Part shown: positions 1 to 11,879 of the stretch, piece by piece | How positions within the stretch are numbered: the stretch's first letter is position 1 | How the letters are laid out: each line of letters begins with the position of its first letter | Source of the DNA: Geosiphon pyriformis | Lineage: Eukaryota; Glomeromycota; Glomeromycetes; Archaeosporales; Geosiphonaceae | Direction: 5' to 3' | NCBI GenBank assembly: GCA_016748015.1 | Contig: JAAOMT010000762.1 | Coordinates: 434,001-498,000 of the forward strand | DNA length: 64,000 nt | Notes under the pieces: generated by a model | Told to the model about the DNA's origin: nothing | Databases searched by the model: none | The model's input: only the letters and a program-made list of their open reading frames with translations | Translations under genes and position numbers: made by a program

Positions 1-629
1 ACCAGAATGATTGGGATTTGTTGATACTATCAGTACTATTTGCTTATCGGACAATAAAGCAAGATACTACACAAGCAACATCATTTGAATTAGTATATGA
101 TAGAACAGCAACACTATCAATGGAAATAGAAATCAGCACATATCCAACCAAACCAATAACAGAAAAAAATTTCAAAAACACATTGTTGAAAAGAATATAT
201 AACTTAATGGAAACATTAGAAAACCAACAACAGAGAGCAGCTGATAACATACAAAGATTACAAAAAAAACAAAAAAAAAGACATGATAACCAACTACCAG
301 ATAAACCAGTTGAACTCAAGATTGGAGACAAAGTACTATTATATTGTACCAAAGTGGAAAAACAATGGAGTGGAAAATTTGACTCCAAATAGGATGGACC
401 ATTTCACATAGAAGAAATTCTAGGAAATAGAGCTTACAAATTAAGATTGAATAACAAAATCTTAACCAAAGCAGCACATGGAGATTGACTGAAACCATAT
501 CACTATATAGCATCATCATCTACCAGTAATATTCCACAACTGGAAGTACAGAGAATACTAGTCCAACCAGATAAGATTCCACAAGATCTGGAACCAATCA
601 TCATCATTGATAACAACATGTCCAATTAA
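1..629 (+). pseudogene. Ty3/Gypsy integrase C-terminal end (decayed)
   Basis: This is the 3' end of a retrotransposon pol gene that enters from the left edge; the frame is already open at base 3. It reads through a typical Gypsy integrase tail: a LFAYRT motif, an FELVYDR motif (positions about 80-110) and a C-terminal barrel-like segment (KIGDKVLLY, then DGPFHI and LKPY). Two in-frame stops interrupt it: TAG at 390-392, where family members usually carry Trp, and TGA at 486-488. The frame then closes at 627-629. The motifs are read directly; the assignment rests on the well-known Gypsy integrase pattern. The copy is dead. Only this end is in the window, so the element's 5' part is not visible. 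Confidence 0.85.
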
Positions 630-639
630 TTGACAAAAA

Positions 640-2160
640 AAATATATAAAGGCATGGTTGATGTGACAGAAAAATGCAGAAAAATGGAAATTACCAACAA
701 CATCTATTCATTAGCACAACAAATCTTTCAATTAATTCAACACCAGAAGATGGAAATTACAATCAATCAACAAACTATTTGATACAAAAGTACTGCAAGA
801 ATACCACAACACAAAGTACAGAAAAAACTTGAAAATGTTGTTGACAAGATCATGACCAAGGTAAAATTGGCCATGAAAGAACAATGAATAGTCGGATTAC
901 ACCAAGAACTTACCAGAGAAACTTAGACTTGGTAGACACAACAATTTTTGAAAAACTATTGTCATTTTCACTTGGGACAACACGTAAATATCCAGAATTT
1001 GTACACTGACAAAACAAAATAGTTATTTGACACAACAATACTGAGACAACTAGAACAATTTATAGGAAAGAACAATCTAACCACACAAGCTCGAGCTATT
1101 TACTGGCTATATATGGGATTTCAAGACTGACCAGAAATCTTACTCAACACAGCAATAGATACAGTTACAAGTAATCAATTGGAAAAAATGACCAATGCCT
1201 AATTTAAAGAACTACAAACTCAAATAACACAAATAATACTCAAAAAAGAAGTTCAAGAAATAATTCAAGAGGGGAAATTAAAAGAGTTAGATTTCAATGG
1301 AGCTCAATATTAAAAGAAGGGAATAATATTACTCATAGAATATAGGAAGTATATTATTATTAGCAAGTAGATATTAGCCAATTAGAAGTAGACATAGTAA
1401 ATGTGGAATTCCAGGATTCCTCTTAGAAAAATTACAGGATTCCAGAATTTCAGGATTCTCCAGTGAGAAATCACAGAATTCCAGAATTCCAGAATTTCTC
1501 TCATCAGGAATTGCAGGATTTCAAAAATTCCAGGATTCCTGTTGCAAGAAATTGAAGAATTGAGGAATCTCAAATATGTATATATAGCAGTAGTATTAGA
1601 AACAAAAGAAAAAAAATTGACACCAAGAATCCTTAGCTTAGTTACCACAATCCTCAAATAAATAATTATTCACTATATCAAATTCATTCTTCACTATCAA
1701 CACTTCATGTTGATAGTAACTGATACTTAACCATACTGAAACAATAGCTTTTGATCAAGGCTATTAACGGGATACTAACTTACAAATCACCTTGGCTTAT
1801 TTCTTATTTTCTCTTTTATCTTTTCTTTATTTTCTTTGTTGTCTACTAACTTGATTAAAGAATTTACTCTTGGAGGACTTATGGAGAAATAAACTTGCTT
1901 AAACAATACTTATTCTTAGAGGACTTACAAAGAAACTGACATCAGGAAACAGCACTGGTATACACTTATAGAGGATATTATACCAGAAGAATCAACCATC
2001 AAGCTGAGCAAGCAATTGATGAAACTACAGTTTCAGAAAACTACTGATAAACTGTTACCAGTGAATCTCTGTCTATTATACAAAAAACTCAATTGGAAAA
2101 CCTTCAGATAAAATACCTTCAAATTATCATTGTCACCAATTGCTTTGAGCACCAAGTTAC
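640..2160 (+). repeat. Repeat family C, copy 1: 3' region of the plus-strand Gypsy element plus probable LTR
   Basis: This follows the integrase end and is repeated, more decayed, at about 4500-6090. It contains a coding-like stretch around 1020-1310 (for example ARAIYWLYMGF), broken by stops. A purine run at 1310-1322 could be the polypurine tract that precedes a 3' LTR. An imperfect array built on a 'ccagaattccaggatt'-like unit follows at 1405-1545, then sequence matching the second copy. The LTR edges are not certain. A 9-base inverted pair (2156-2164 and 2194-2202) lies at the right end. Confidence 0.6.
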
Positions 2161-2289
2161 AGGTTTGTTATTTACTCAACACCCCAAAGAATCACCTGTA
2201 ACACTGATAAACAGTGGTTTCAACTAAAGGGATCCTCTTCAAAGAAATTGATGTTGACATGATTGGGTCTTTGATTGGAGACATTATTG

Positions 2290-3741
2290 TTGATAATTCT
2301 GTTGTTTTAATTGTCATTGTTTCTGGGAGCTGGAGGAAACAAAGAAGGATTGTTGCAATCTCTAAAGAAATGTTCAATTAATCCACAGCAATAACACACA
2401 AGTGAGTCACAATTTTGTTGTCTTTGATAAAAGGGTTGTTGAAATTGATTAAAATGTGGTTCAAATCTAGATTTTTGTAGTTGCTGGTTGTTTTTGACTG
2501 CTTGGGCTAATAGTTCTAATACCCAAACAAAATTTGCTGTAAGTTTATTTATTAACTGTTTATTGGGGTTTTAAGTTTAGATGGCAAAAAAGATAGCAGC
2601 CATTTGTGGAGCAGGAGCCATAACAGAAACAGGAGCAAAAACTAGAAGAGTAGATTCCAGATACATATTTTGGTTACCTTCTATTCTCTGGACAAGTTCA
2701 ATAGCCATATTCATTGTAAGATTATCTTTTAAGGCCAGAAGGGACCAAAAAGCATATGACAGATCTGTTTTCAATCCTTTTGTAAAAGAATGAATTTTTT
2801 GCTTTTCTGTTCAGTTTTTTCAGAGTCTATTCTTTTAATTAACTTTCTGATAACTTTGGCATATTCAGTTACTATTTCACTAGAACCTTGGGTTTTTATT
2901 TTTAATTCTATATGCCATTTGAATATTAAAATAGGAGTTCTAAATTTTATTTCAAACTGGATAGTAAAAGAGGTGTTATTTTTTTTAGCATTTGCCAGTG
3001 TCTATTAATAATTCTTTGCTAAGCATTGACATTGGTTTTTTGTAAGAACCAAGTAGCAAAAGAGCCTTAAAGGTAGCGACCAACAATTTAAAATTTATAT
3101 TCATTATTATATTGGTTGGCTGTAGCAGCTTTTTTAAAGTCATTCAACTATTTAATTGGATCTTGTGCATTATTTCTGAATAAAGGTAGTGGGGTGTTAT
3201 TTCTTTATCCTAAAGCAGTTTGTATGTCTTAGAGGGCAATCAAAATATTTTGTTGCATGAAGTTATTAGCCATTGGTTCAAGAATAGCTGTTTGTGTAGA
3301 ATGTTCTAATTCACTTGAGAAGGGATCAAAAACAAAAGCAGTTTGATAGCTTTCTTCTTCTGTTTTAAAGAGTGTTTCAGCTAACTAATGAGCAGCAATC
3401 TAAATATGAATTTGATGATTCAAGTATTCAGAATTAAGGGACTGTTGTTCAAAAGTTGTGGAGTATAAAAGCTAATTGATGCTGTTGTTTCTTTCTTCAA
3501 AGTTGTTTTCAAAATAAGCTTGGTCAAAGTAATAGATTGTATAAGCTATGTAGGTTTTAACTGAATGCTTATTCAAGAACCAGTTCCAAAAGTCTTGGAA
3601 TTTTCTACTGGATTGTTTTTCAATGAAAAAGCAAATCAAGCAAAAGGGCAAAGGATTGAGTTCAATAAAGTCTAAATCAATTTTATTGTGTGCTTCAAAG
3701 TGTTTTTCTGATTGTTGTGGCAAGTATGAATAATTATTCAT
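2290..3741 (-). pseudogene. Gypsy gag with CCHC zinc knuckle (decayed)
   Basis: Read on the minus strand, this is a broken Gag polyprotein. The N-terminal part is open from ATG at 3741 to 3472 (89 codons). A middle part is open at 2774-2577 and includes a segment (NLTMNMAIELVQRIEG) like the end of a Gag capsid region. Around 2430-2390 there is a zinc knuckle with exact Cys-x2-Cys-x4-His-x4-Cys spacing (CYCCGLIEHFFRDC). Frameshifts and stops separate the parts. A protease or pol on the same strand would be expected below 2290, but the repeat there (640-2160) instead belongs with plus-strand pol, so this element is truncated or interrupted. LTR-like repeat A lies just upstream, in the correct place for a 5' LTR. 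Confidence 0.75.
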
Positions 3742-3742
3742 A

Positions 3743-4490
3743 CAATAGGAAACAAAGTGGATTTTGACAATCTTACAGAGAACACCACTTTTATGTTACA
3801 GATTGGAGTAACAAGCTAATGGATAGCAAGAGAGAACAGGATTGTAGGATGATGAAAAGAATCAAAGAGAATTTAACTTTAAAGAACAAATTAAATAAGT
3901 ATGGATTTAATATACAAGATCAGTCTCATAAAATATCTTAGTCACTATACTTTTCAAAAGATAATTGGGAAATTTGAAGATAGAGAAATAGTCCATACTG
4001 TTAACAAATGATCACATACTGATATAATTCTATGCCTTATATTGGTGTTCTTAAAATTCAATATCAGATATTAGATATACTCTTCAGTTATATTTTATTC
4101 AATAATCTTCAAATGCTGCAATTATATGTTTCAGGAAAAGAATAAGAAATAACTAACAAGTAATTTTTTATCTCAAGATGTTCAGATACTTGAAAGTAAG
4201 AAAAAAAAATTAGTAATAAGAAAAAAATTGAGATAAAGTTGTTATTTTATTTCTTTTATTTCTTTGATTTTTACATATTTTTTTATAACTAAGAGATTCA
4301 TCACTTATATAGCTATCAAAAGTGGTCAATGATCAGATCAATGACTAAGTTAATAATCAGATTAATGATCAGGTCAATAGTTAGATCATTGATTAAGTCA
4401 ATGATCACTATCTAAAAATAGAGTGGCTAATTATATGACATTAGTGGCTAATACATATGATAATAAGAAGTATAGGTTTCAATCATAACA
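3743..4490 (-). repeat. Repeat family A, copy 1 (LTR-like, upstream of gag)
   Basis: About 700 bases that match 30050-30730 along their whole length, with weaker copies at about 58590-59080 and 63530-64000. It sits just 5' of the minus-strand gag, which is where a 5' LTR and leader would be. On the minus strand the outer end reads TGTTATGATTG near 4488, consistent with an LTR that starts with TG. The inner edge is not sharp. It contains a 12-base tandem array, listed separately. Confidence 0.65.
4326..4408. repeat. 12-base minisatellite, 7 units
   Basis: The run splits cleanly into six 12-base units and one 11-base unit, starting tcaatgatcaga, tcaatgactaag, ttaataatcaga, ttaatgatcagg and so on. 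Many units contain TGATCA or a variant. The same array, in the same place of the repeat and with the same total length of 83 bases, is found at 30575-30657. Confidence 0.9.
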
Positions 4491-4499
4491 ATATAAAAA

Positions 4500-6090
4500 A
4501 CCAACACACATAACAGAAGCAACAGAAAAGATAGAAATTACAAATAATATTCACTTTCTAATCTAACAATTATTTTAATTTATCAAATATGAAAAACTAA
4601 ACATGAAAACTAAAATTAATTAACAAATTATACAATACAAAAACACAAAAAAAAACCAAAACTCCAATATGAAATACAATATAGAATAGTATATAAAGCC
4701 TAAAAACATAGTAAATAATATAATAACAAAAATAAAAATATTATAAAAAACACCAAAAATAATAGTACTATATAAGAAGTTAATAAAAAAAATGGAAATA
4801 GTGAACACAACAATTTCCTAGAAATTTTTGCTATTACTATTTAAGATAAAAGCTCAATATTTAGAATTTGTATACAGATAAAACAAAACAAATATTTAAC
4901 ATAATAATATTACAATAAATAAAACAATTTGTAAAAAAAAACAATCTATTTACACAAGTATAAACAAAATACTGATTACAAACAGAATTCTAAAACCATC
5001 CAAAAATACTGCTATACTCAATAATAAATACTATATCTATTAATTAATTAGGAAAAATTACCAATGTTTAATTTAAAAAATTACAAACCAAAATTACACA
5101 AGTAATTTTAGAGAAAGAAGTAATAAAATTAATCCAAAAAGAAATTTAAGAAAGCTAAAAAACTTAGAAGATTTTAATAAAACTTAATATTAAAAAAAAA
5201 TAAAATTAGTTATAAAAATAGAAATTATAATAGGTAAAAAATAGTCAATAAGAAAAAAACATAGTAAAAAAAAGAATTTTAGGATTCATTTCAAGAAATT
5301 GCAGAATTGCAGAATTACAGAATTTTTTTTGACAAATTGCAAAATTTTAGAATTTCAAAATTTTTTTCAAAAGAATTGAAAGATTTTAAGAATTCTTGTA
5401 TAACACAAATTATATATATATAATAAGAGTATTAAAACAGAAAAAATAATTCAGAATAATAGCTAGTAATAATTAATTATCAAATATTTTTTTTTAAAAG
5501 ATAGTTTTTTATAACTTAAAATAGAATTATATTTATATCAATAAAAATATTTTTTATTATCTAAATTCATGTTATTATTATTTGATTAAGAAATATTAAT
5601 TAATTTCACACTATTAACAATCCATGTTAATAGAATTTAATACTTAATCACATTGAACTAATAGCTCTTGATCACAGTTATTAATAAAATACTAATTTTT
5701 TATTTTCTTTTTTATTTTTATTTTTTTTATTTTTTTTATTTTATTTTATTTTATTTTATTTTGTTATTTACCAATTGATTAAAAAATTAAGTATTGAGTA
5801 ATTAATGTTAAAGATAGTTTGGTAAAAAACATGTAAAACAAAAGTAGAAAAACTTAAGAATAACTTACCAGAAAAACATAATTGTCAAAATAAACTGATC
5901 ACTATGCTAAAAACAAAAATTGGGGAAAACCATTAATTAAATTTCTGTCCATTATATAAAGAATTTAATCAAAATTTTTAGATTTCAAAATCTTCAGAAA
6001 TTACTAACATTAACAACTATTAAATACCAAGTTATAAATTTATTTATTATAATACTCCAAATAATTACTTGTAACAATAACCACCAAAAC
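4500..6090 (+). repeat. Repeat family C, copy 2 (highly decayed)
   Basis: A second copy of 640-2160 in the same orientation. Shared landmarks are the start (aaattacaaataatattc against aaattaccaacaacatct), the former coding stretch at 4850-5170, the gaattc-rich imperfect array at 5270-5400, and the motif around 5620-5690 (cacactattaacaatccatg) that matches 1697-1716. Many C and G bases of copy 1 are T or A here. It starts right at the outer edge of repeat A, so the junction at about 4490-4500 is a likely insertion point. No open frame survives. Confidence 0.65.
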
Positions 6091-6099
6091 AATAATAAA

Positions 6100-6540
6100 A
6101 AAATTTGTGTTTTAAGAAATATTAAAAATAAAATAGTAGACAAAAACAAAAATAAAAAATTTTTTTTATTAAATTGGCTTTTTAAAAAATTTTTAAATAT
6201 AGAAAAAAAGTTTTTTTTATTAAATTTTCTAAATATATTTTTTTATTAAAGTTTAATAAGTGCAGTTCAATTATTATCTAGTATACAGAACCAAAATTAA
6301 AAGTTTTAGCTAAATATAATTCACACTTTTTCTATATATAGCCAGTTACTTAGACCAATTAAAAACACACTATATTAATATTTTAGAAGAAAACTTATCC
6401 AAAAAAAATATTTTTTAAACAACTTTAAATAATATAGCACTAGTAAAAATCAAGCTTATTAATTAGCTAGCTGTTTTAAAGATATTAGACTCAATATTAG
6501 CTGGTTTATGTTTTCAAAGTAATATTATAAGTAAATTTAT
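6100..6540. other. AT-rich spacer, no gene seen
   Basis: Low-complexity A/T-rich sequence between repeats C and B. No open frame or motif is recognisable; part of it may be eroded repeat. Confidence 0.5.
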
Positions 6541-6544
6541 AAGA

Positions 6545-7440
6545 TATGATAGTAATATTTGGTGTTCTAAATTTGGATAAAAGAAGCTTAAAAAGTTTTT
6601 TTTATAGACATATAAGGTGTATTAATGTTATTAGATTCTGAAAATTTGCTATAAATATAATTTTATTCATAAAGTTCTTTAATTATAAAGCACAGAGAAA
6701 TGATTTGACTATTTATAGTTAATATAAATAAGCTATCTTTTTTAAGTTAATTGAGTGTAATCATTAAAGTTTGACAGTATTTTTTTGCTTTTTTAATAAA
6801 TTAACAAAATAATATTAATATTTAATTTTAGAAAAAACTTCTTTTTTTTACTAAGCTATTATAAAATCTATTTTTAAACAGTTAATTTTTCAAGATTGTC
6901 ATTTCAAAAAGAATAAAAAAAATAAAATAAAATAAAATAAAATAAAAAATAAAATTAAGATAAAAAAAAAAAATTAATATTATTAATTACTATAATTAAG
7001 AACAATTGGTCTAAGTTATTAAGATTCTGCTACAATTATGCTAAAAGCATCTGATTAAAAATTAAGATAAAAGAAATAATTAATTTAGTTTAAACACATA
7101 GATTCGAGAATTAGAAATAAGTAATTTAGTTTTGATTATTTTTTTTATTTGAGATAATATGAATATAAAATATAAGTTAGATTAATTTACAAAAAAAATA
7201 AGAAAAAAATAGAAAAAAATTTGTTCTTGTTTATCTGTTTTTTTTATTTTCTAAAACTACTTGTTTTTATATATATATTTTAGTTTTACAAGATTGTTTT
7301 TAATTATCTTGTTATTATTAACTACTGTTTATTATTTCTGTTATTGTTTTATTTTTTTATATTATTACTATTTATCCTAAGTTTAGACTAGTTATTTTGT
7401 GCCATATTATGTTATTATATTTTTTTATTATGTTATTCCA
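6545..7440 (-). repeat. Repeat family B, copy 3 (probable solo LTR)
   Basis: This matches the two LTR-like flanks of the Gypsy element at 31.1-38.8 kb. The best-preserved part is around 6970-7060 (caattggtctaagttatt, followed by a catctga-like segment), which aligns with about 31640-31720 and 38280-38350. No integrase, reverse transcriptase or protease motif was found next to it, so it looks like a solitary or truncated LTR. The orientation is taken from the element copy. Confidence 0.6.
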
Positions 7441-7842
7441 AGTTATTATATGTTCTTTTGTAAAATAAGTGTTGAAATTAAGATAAATAGTTTGTTCTTT
7501 TTAATTCTAGTAGAACTGTAAGCTATTATATTTACACTGGAATGTATTCTTATATTTAACTTGATTGTATTGTTTATAGATAGTTAAGTGTTGTTAAATG
7601 TTTGTGTTTCAAATAAAAAATATATTAAGTCCAATTTTTGTGATAAATACTAGATCAAAAGAAAATAAATTTTTTAGATTATTGTGTCAAAAAATTTGTT
7701 AATTAGTTGAAATAAAATCAAGAATTATTCTGGTATTATTAGTAATAAATACATAAACTTTTTTATTAATATTATTACTATGTTTGATTTTATAATGTCT
7801 ATTTAGGTGTTGTACTGTTTTCTTGTCATTAAAAAAAAATCT

Positions 7843-8640
7843 GTTTCTAAGAATGCTTATTACTTTGTTAGATAATTATTTAAGACTATTGGTTTTGTTG
7901 GTTGGAAATCCAAATACATTGATAGTACTGTAAATATAATGCTTTGCAATTTTTTTGATATATATAAAACCTTTGACATATGATATTTTAATAGTTATAT
8001 TAGATCTGGTTTTACTAGTTTTGCTTTTGTAATACTTTAATTCTACTTCATAAAAGTTTTATATTGCCAGTTGCTTATAATCAAAAGGAAAAGACTATAT
8101 AACTCAAATTATTCTAACATATTATGTATTTGGTATGAGCTAATTGAGAATTCTAATCATATATTTTTATATATATATAATAATTGCACTAGAAAGAATC
8201 TAATCTTAAATATTATCCAAAAGTAAATTAATTTGTTGAATATTTGTACTGCTGATTATGAAGTAATTCAATCCTTGTATAAGACTGAATTTTTTGGTTG
8301 CTTATATATGTCACTGGCTAAAAATTTTGTATTGGAAAAATAAGTAACTAAAATAGTATATTTGTTAAATACTGAGTCTAATAGTAGTGTAATAGTTGTT
8401 GATTTAATTTGGAGTTTTGCTAAAAGTTATAGAGTTGTTATTTGATTATCAAATATATAATTAAGAGCACATTATAAAAAACATGGTTTTCTGTCTTGTG
8501 ATAGATTAGTTATTCTATTTGTTCCAGAATTATTATTTTTGTGAACTTTTAAGATGATTTATAATTTTGGTATCAGATTAAATATACATGTTTGTTTTAG
8601 TTTATAATTTTTTTTGACTAGTTTATATTTTGGTTTTATG
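7843..8640 (+). pseudogene. Decayed open frame, family unknown
   Basis: One frame stays coding-like for about 265 codons, interrupted by roughly ten scattered stops. The translated composition is that of a protein rather than of A/T noise: FVGWKSKYIDSTV near 7900-7940, LCIWYELIENSNH near 8125-8160, and LIWSFAKSYRVV near 8407-8440. Gly, Trp, Cys and His are spread normally. I do not recognise the family. Because it lies inside transposon remnants it may be a mobile-element protein that lost its function long ago. The stops are consistent with C-to-T or G-to-A changes at Gln, Arg or Trp codons, but without a relative this is inference. Confidence 0.45.
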
Positions 8641-9864
8641 TAAAACTTTCTTGTAATAGGTAATATAAATGTATAATGCTGTTTTAATTGATTTAAATAG
8701 CTGATTATATGTAAAAAAAACATAAATCATATTTAATCTAAAATCTTTTTTGATTGCATGTTTTTAAATAGTGGTTGAACTGTACTTGTAAAACTTAATA
8801 AAAAAAATTGGCTTGAATATTTTATGTATTAATCTAAAAAACATTATTGTAAACTTATAAGTTTTATATTTTATAATAAAAATAATTTTTTGTTTGCTAT
8901 TAAAATTTATTATTACTTGTTAGAATTTAGTATTTAAATTAATAATTAAGAAAAAAACAATATTATAAAACTTCTTAAACATATTTTTAATTAAAAAAAA
9001 AAATTTTATTTAATAATTATATTAAGCTAATAATAATTAATATAAAATCATAAATTTTTTTTGAATATTTTGGATTTTTTTACAAACTAAGCTTTTTTAT
9101 TTTTTTTGACAAACTTATTATTATAGTAATTTAATTAAATAAATAATAAATATTTTTGGTTTTAATTATATATTAAATAATATTAGTTTATTTTTTAATA
9201 CAGTTTTATGGTTTTATATTAAAAAATTTAATAAATATTTTATTTTAAAGAACTTTTAAACATATTTGGTTTTTTATTAAATATTAAGTTAATTAACTTT
9301 TAATTTTTATAATAAATTAGATATATTTTGTATTTATTATTAAAAAATACAAAAAATCAATTATTTTAATTTTTAACACAAAAATTATAATTTATTTAAC
9401 ATTAGTATAAAAATTGTTTTTTTTGGTATATTTAATACTAATAGTTCTAATTTAAACAATAATCAATTTCTTATAAATTCTTTAATTTTTATTGTATAAT
9501 ATTATTAAAATTATTATATAAGTTTTTTTATTATTTTTTATTATTGTATATAATATATTTTTTTAAAAAAATTAATTTGAAACCTATTTACTATTATTAA
9601 AATTTTTTTTAAAACTATTTTTACAATTACTTAAAGTATTTTTCTAATTTAAAAACACAGAATATTAATAGTCTTAAACACTTTTTCTAAATAAAACAAT
9701 AAAGCTTTTTATTAATTAATAACAACATGAATAATTTTAATCAGAGATTATTTTTTTAAAAATTTAACTAATGAATAATAATTTGATTTAAGAATAAGTG
9801 CAAATAAATTTTATAATAAATTTATAACAAGAATTCAATTTTCAATATTAAATTTTTATTTTTT

Positions 9865-9937
9865 TTTAATTAATTAAAGATTTATTTAAATATTGAATAT
9901 TTTTTTATTTATTTAAATAAATCTTTAATTAATTAAA
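9865..9937. repeat. Perfect 28-base inverted repeat
   Basis: The arm at 9865-9892 (tttaattaattaaagatt...) is the exact reverse complement of 9910-9937, with a 17-base spacer. Each arm also contains a small palindrome (ttaattaattaa). It could form a strong hairpin or cruciform. Function unknown; it may be a miniature element. Confidence 0.85.
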
Positions 9938-10052
9938 TAAAACTAAGATAAAAGATGTTTTTTCTCAATATTAAAACTATTATATATATGTATGTTTGTA
10001 GTTCTATAAAATAACATATAATAATATTTTATTTTTGATATTTTCAAATAGT

Positions 10053-10054
10053 AC

Positions 10055-10101
<47 letters not shown>
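10053..10101. repeat. TTA/ATT microsatellite
   Basis: About 16 uninterrupted trinucleotide units in the distal upstream region of the Sel1-repeat gene. Confidence 0.95.
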
Positions 10102-10102
<1 letters not shown>

Positions 10103-10964
10103 GTTTATTATTATCACAATATAGTACTTGCTGTCAACATTATTTGATAATTGTTGCTATGTAAATTATTATTTTTTTAAGATTATTATTGTATTATATT
10201 ATAATTAAATAATTTCTTATATTTTATTTATAATTTTTACTAATTTTTGAACTATAACAGTTGAAAATATTATTAGGAATTGATTCACTTTATCTTTTCT
10301 GTGATCAATCTCTTTGGCTGATAGTTTTCAATTGAAAATTTTCTTTCGTAATTTCAAATTCTGTACTAGCGAAACTGAAAGTTTCTCTTTCAAGTCAAAA
10401 AGATTGATATATTTAAGTTGAATGAAATATAATGATTATTTTCAGCACTTTCTGAATTGCATTTAAACAAACTGCTGTACAAAATGAATTTTATATTGCA
10501 TGCATAGATATTCCAAATTTGAATTTAACTTTAGTCAAAAATAAAAGTTTTATAAAACTTTTTTCCATTTTATTGAAATTTCGAAACGAATCATATTGTA
10601 AACCGTTCATTGGAATATTTATTCATTCAAAAAAAAAAAAAATTTTTTTTTTAACTCGTAGATAAAAAGTTTTTTCGAAAAGTCATTAAGTCGGGTCCTA
10701 AAAATGATGCGCAATTTTTAACCAATAGCGACACCTCTAACGAAAAACCCGATAAATATTGATGTTCATCTGTTTATCATCATCATCACTCTTATAGAAG
10801 CTTTGAAATTATCATCAGGCGAAGTATTTTCAAATATATTTTTAGTTTAGTTATATATATGATTTATTAAAAGCATTCATTCAACTTTTTTAAAGGACAA
10901 AGAAATAATTAAATTTTTTTTTTATATTCATCACCTTTAAGTTTTTTTTGTTCTATTTAATAAG

Positions 10965-11879
10965 ATGTCCGAAACTGAAATAACATCGTCTGTCGTCGAA
11001 ACTCATCCATTAAAATTCAACGAAAGCCAACTACTTTCACAACTCTATTCTTACTTCTATGAATTGTCCTATTTAACCTGGGATGATCAAGAAATCGAAT
11101 TCGCCTTAATAAAATGGTTCACCAAACATAATCAAACTGCCGACCATATTTTTAGTCTTGTTCAATCCCAACTTCCCATCAATCCAAAATACTGGTGCTT
11201 ATACGGATATTTGTGCCACTTTGGAATCGGTCCCTTGCAAGAATCTTTCTCTGCTTTTTACTGGTATTTAAAAGCGGCGGATGAAGCCGGATGCTCTTTC
11301 GCATTTAACCAAGTGGGGTTCTGTTACCAAACTGGAGTTGGTATTGAACAAGATTGGAGAAAAGGATTTGAGTACATTAAGAAATCGGCCGAGATGGGAA
11401 ATCCACAAGGTTTGGTTAATTTAGGGTATTGCTATGAGTATGGTAAAGGGGTTGAGAAGGATGTCAAAGAGGCTTTTAAATATCATGAAAAAGCTGTGGA
11501 GACAAACGCTCCATTGACATTCCTTGGTATGGGAATGACTTATGCCGGAGGAATTGTAACAACACTCGATGAACAAAAAGCTTTAAAATGGTATCAAAAA
11601 GCGGCAGATGCTGGGAATTGTTCTGCGCAGTGTGAAATTGGGTATAGATATTTGTACGGGGAAGGTTGTCGAAAAGATGAAATTCGTGGATTTCATTGTT
11701 TCAAAAATGCCGCTTATTGGCATCCACAGGCTCAGATTGAATTGGCATTCTTGTACCGAATGGGTCATGGAACTTTGAGGGATCATCATTTAGCGCTACG
11801 ATGGTTTCGAGAATGGAGCAAAGAAGAAACCACTGAATCCTATTTGGTTAATGGAAGAATATTTTTCAATATGATCTAA
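10965..11879 (+). CDS. Sel1-repeat protein
   Basis: A single-exon gene for 304 residues. From about residue 80 onward it is a chain of Sel1-like repeats of some 36 residues, with the hallmark pattern A-x2-G-x5-LG-x-C/M-Y-x3-G-x-G-V-x3-D (for example FNQVGFCYQTGVGIEQD, LVNLGYCYEYGKGVEKD, CEIGYRYLYGEGCRKDE), each followed by a helix containing A-x-K-W/Y-x-x-K-A-A/V. Residues 1-75 are not repeat-like. Sel1 repeats form a helical solenoid that binds other proteins, often in signalling or ER-associated degradation. In Glomeromycotina many such repeats are fused to protein kinases; no kinase domain is present here. The start is the first ATG of the frame, 11 codons before the first conserved-looking stretch. 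No signal peptide or membrane helix is visible. The exact partner is unknown. Confidence 0.9.
   Translation: MSETEITSSVVETHPLKFNESQLLSQLYSYFYELSYLTWDDQEIEFALIKWFTKHNQTADHIFSLVQSQLPINPKYWCLYGYLCHFGIGPLQESFSAFYWYLKAADEAGCSFAFNQVGFCYQTGVGIEQDWRKGFEYIKKSAEMGNPQGLVNLGYCYEYGKGVEKDVKEAFKYHEKAVETNAPLTFLGMGMTYAGGIVTTLDEQKALKWYQKAADAGNCSAQCEIGYRYLYGEGCRKDEIRGFHCFKNAAYWHPQAQIELAFLYRMGHGTLRDHHLALRWFREWSKEETTESYLVNGRIFFNMI

Larger units (their letters stand above)
8650..10300. other. AT-rich desert
   Basis: Almost entirely A and T. No gene was seen. It holds a perfect 28-base hairpin and a TTA microsatellite, both listed separately. Confidence 0.6.
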
